Positions 63,001 through 64,000 of a stretch of 64,000 nt of DNA are shown piece after piece. The notes beneath the pieces were generated by a model, which was given only the letters and a program-made list of their open reading frames with translations, did no database searches and was not told where the DNA came from. The position numbers and the translations under genes were made by a program. The DNA is from Prorocentrum cordatum. Lineage: Eukaryota > Sar > Dinophyceae > Prorocentrales > Prorocentraceae. Location: assembly GCA_963575745.1 (NCBI GenBank), contig CAUYUJ010003014.1:142753-206752 (forward strand). The letters are read 5' to 3'. Position 1 is the first letter of the stretch; each line of letters starts with the position of its first letter.

Positions 63001-63500
63001 TTTCGATCACCCCCCATCATCACATACTGCTCCTCGCCATGCCCCCCCCCAGTCTTCGTCGTCGTCACATCATTGTTTCTCCCTCTGTCTCCCAACTTCC
63101 CATCTCGTCTTCCGCGTTGTCCTATTCCACGCCTTTGTCCCATCACCGTCTTTCCCCCGCATCTCTCTCCCGATCAGTTTTCTCTCCTTTTCTTCATCGT
63201 CGTCGACTACGCCTCATTCTCGTCCTTCCTCTGCACATTTGATTCATCGTCGCCCGTTGTGATCACGCTTGTCCTCGTCATCATTCTCTCCCTCATCCTC
63301 TTCTTTCTCGCCCTGGTCCTCGTCGTCATCCCTCTCTCCTCCTGCTACTGCTGCTCCCCCGCCTCGTCCTCGTCCTCGTGCTCGTATTAGTCATCCTTGG
63401 GCGTCATCGTCCCCGTGCTTGTACTCATGCTCGCCATCCGCGCTTCTAAACCTACGTGTCTTTGCCTTTTCCCTTTTCTACATAGTCACCCTTTTTCCGA
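63001..63500. repeat. pyrimidine-rich low-complexity tract
   Basis: TCGTC/CTCCTC/TTCTC-rich DNA on the + strand, diverged from a (TCN)n repeat. Apparent Ser-rich frames are composition effects. Confidence 0.7.
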
Positions 63501-63544
63501 ACTGTCAGCTCGGTCGATACCGTGAGCATCCGCCCTATCCATCC

Positions 63545-63890
63545 TCGTTTGTTCACCATCGTCAGTATCATCATAATCAAACCCATCACTACAGTCACCG
63601 TCACCATCAGCATCATCATTATCATCATCATCAGCATGATCACCGCCATCCTCATCATCACCACCATCATCGTCATCATAATCACCATCAACATCGTCAT
63701 CACCATCATCATCGTCGTCATCACCACCATCATCGTCATCATCAACATCACCATCGGCATCATCATTATCATTATCATCATCATTATCATCACCATCATC
63801 ATCATCATCATCGTCACCATCAGCATCAACAACAGCACTAGCATCATCATCAGCAGCTTCAGCATCAGCAGCATCATCATCTTCCTCATT
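63545..63890. repeat. CAT/ATC trinucleotide array
   Basis: (ATC)n and (CAT)n with CAC, CGT and ATT variants; the reverse complement of the GAT arrays at 12.2 and 30.6 kb. It grades into CAGCAT units at the right end. Confidence 0.95.
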
Positions 63891-64000
63891 GCGTGCCCCC
63901 TCTGCGTCGCTGCCCTCGCCCCCTGACCCCCCTCGTGCTCGCCTTGTTCTTTCTCGTCCGTCTCCTTATCAGTTCCTTCCGCCACCTAGTTTTCCTCGTC

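Noticed and set aside
1-64000. tRNA, rRNA, snRNA or spliced-leader gene
   Set aside because: I looked for a tRNA B-box pattern and the dinoflagellate spliced-leader motif by eye and found none. A covariance-model scan would be decisive.

Overview
The window looks like nuclear DNA of a dinoflagellate. The sequence is GC-rich, genes are sparse, simple repeats and minisatellites are abundant, and the retroelement types are common in dinoflagellate genomes: LINEs with long low-complexity ORF1 products, and decayed Ty1/copia-type elements. There is one recognisable host gene, the N-terminal part of a BCCT-family transporter. The genus cannot be fixed from the sequence; a core dinoflagellate such as Prorocentrum or a symbiodinacean is an inference. 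No rRNA, tRNA, snRNA or spliced-leader gene was recognised. A 100-base run of N marks an assembly gap at 18901-19000.

Layout. 1-382: the end of an unrecognised reading frame. 645-2361: a ~101 bp minisatellite (array A). 2.4-16.7 kb: mostly non-coding DNA with several small inverted-repeat element families, a GAT array and GAG/GAGCAG arrays. 16.7-17.4 kb: a helical coding-like frame broken only by UAG. 19.0-20.7 kb: the 3' part of a retroelement ORF with an RNase H domain, cut by the gap. 23.4-28.9 kb (+): a decayed copia-like element with gag, protease, integrase, reverse transcriptase and RNase H pieces in the expected order, broken by frameshifts. 29-35 kb: scattered exon-like islands, some with plausible splice sites, among GAT and GAG arrays. 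39.6-52.5 kb (-): a large LINE, read from right to left. It has a coiled-coil ORF1, then an ORF2 with the order RNase H, AP-type endonuclease, reverse transcriptase, paired zinc fingers and a C5-cytosine-methyltransferase-like domain. 54.5-55.7 kb: a second minisatellite (array B) whose unit aligns with array A. 56.2-59 kb: GTT, CCACCCGCGA and GAG arrays and a higher-order CTTGGGCC-type repeat. 61.2-62.3 kb (+): the BCCT exon, followed at its probable 5' splice site by a copy of a dispersed repeat. 63.0-63.9 kb: pyrimidine-rich DNA and an ATC array.

How it fits together. Most of the window is transposon remains and repeats. The most notable item is the large LINE: its RNase H lies ahead of the endonuclease, it carries a DNA-methyltransferase-like module at the C-terminus, and I can place only four clear ORF2 lesions (two frameshifts, one TAA, one TGA). 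At least five dispersed inverted-repeat or short-repeat families recur tens of kb apart, and one copy abuts the probable splice donor of the only clear host exon.
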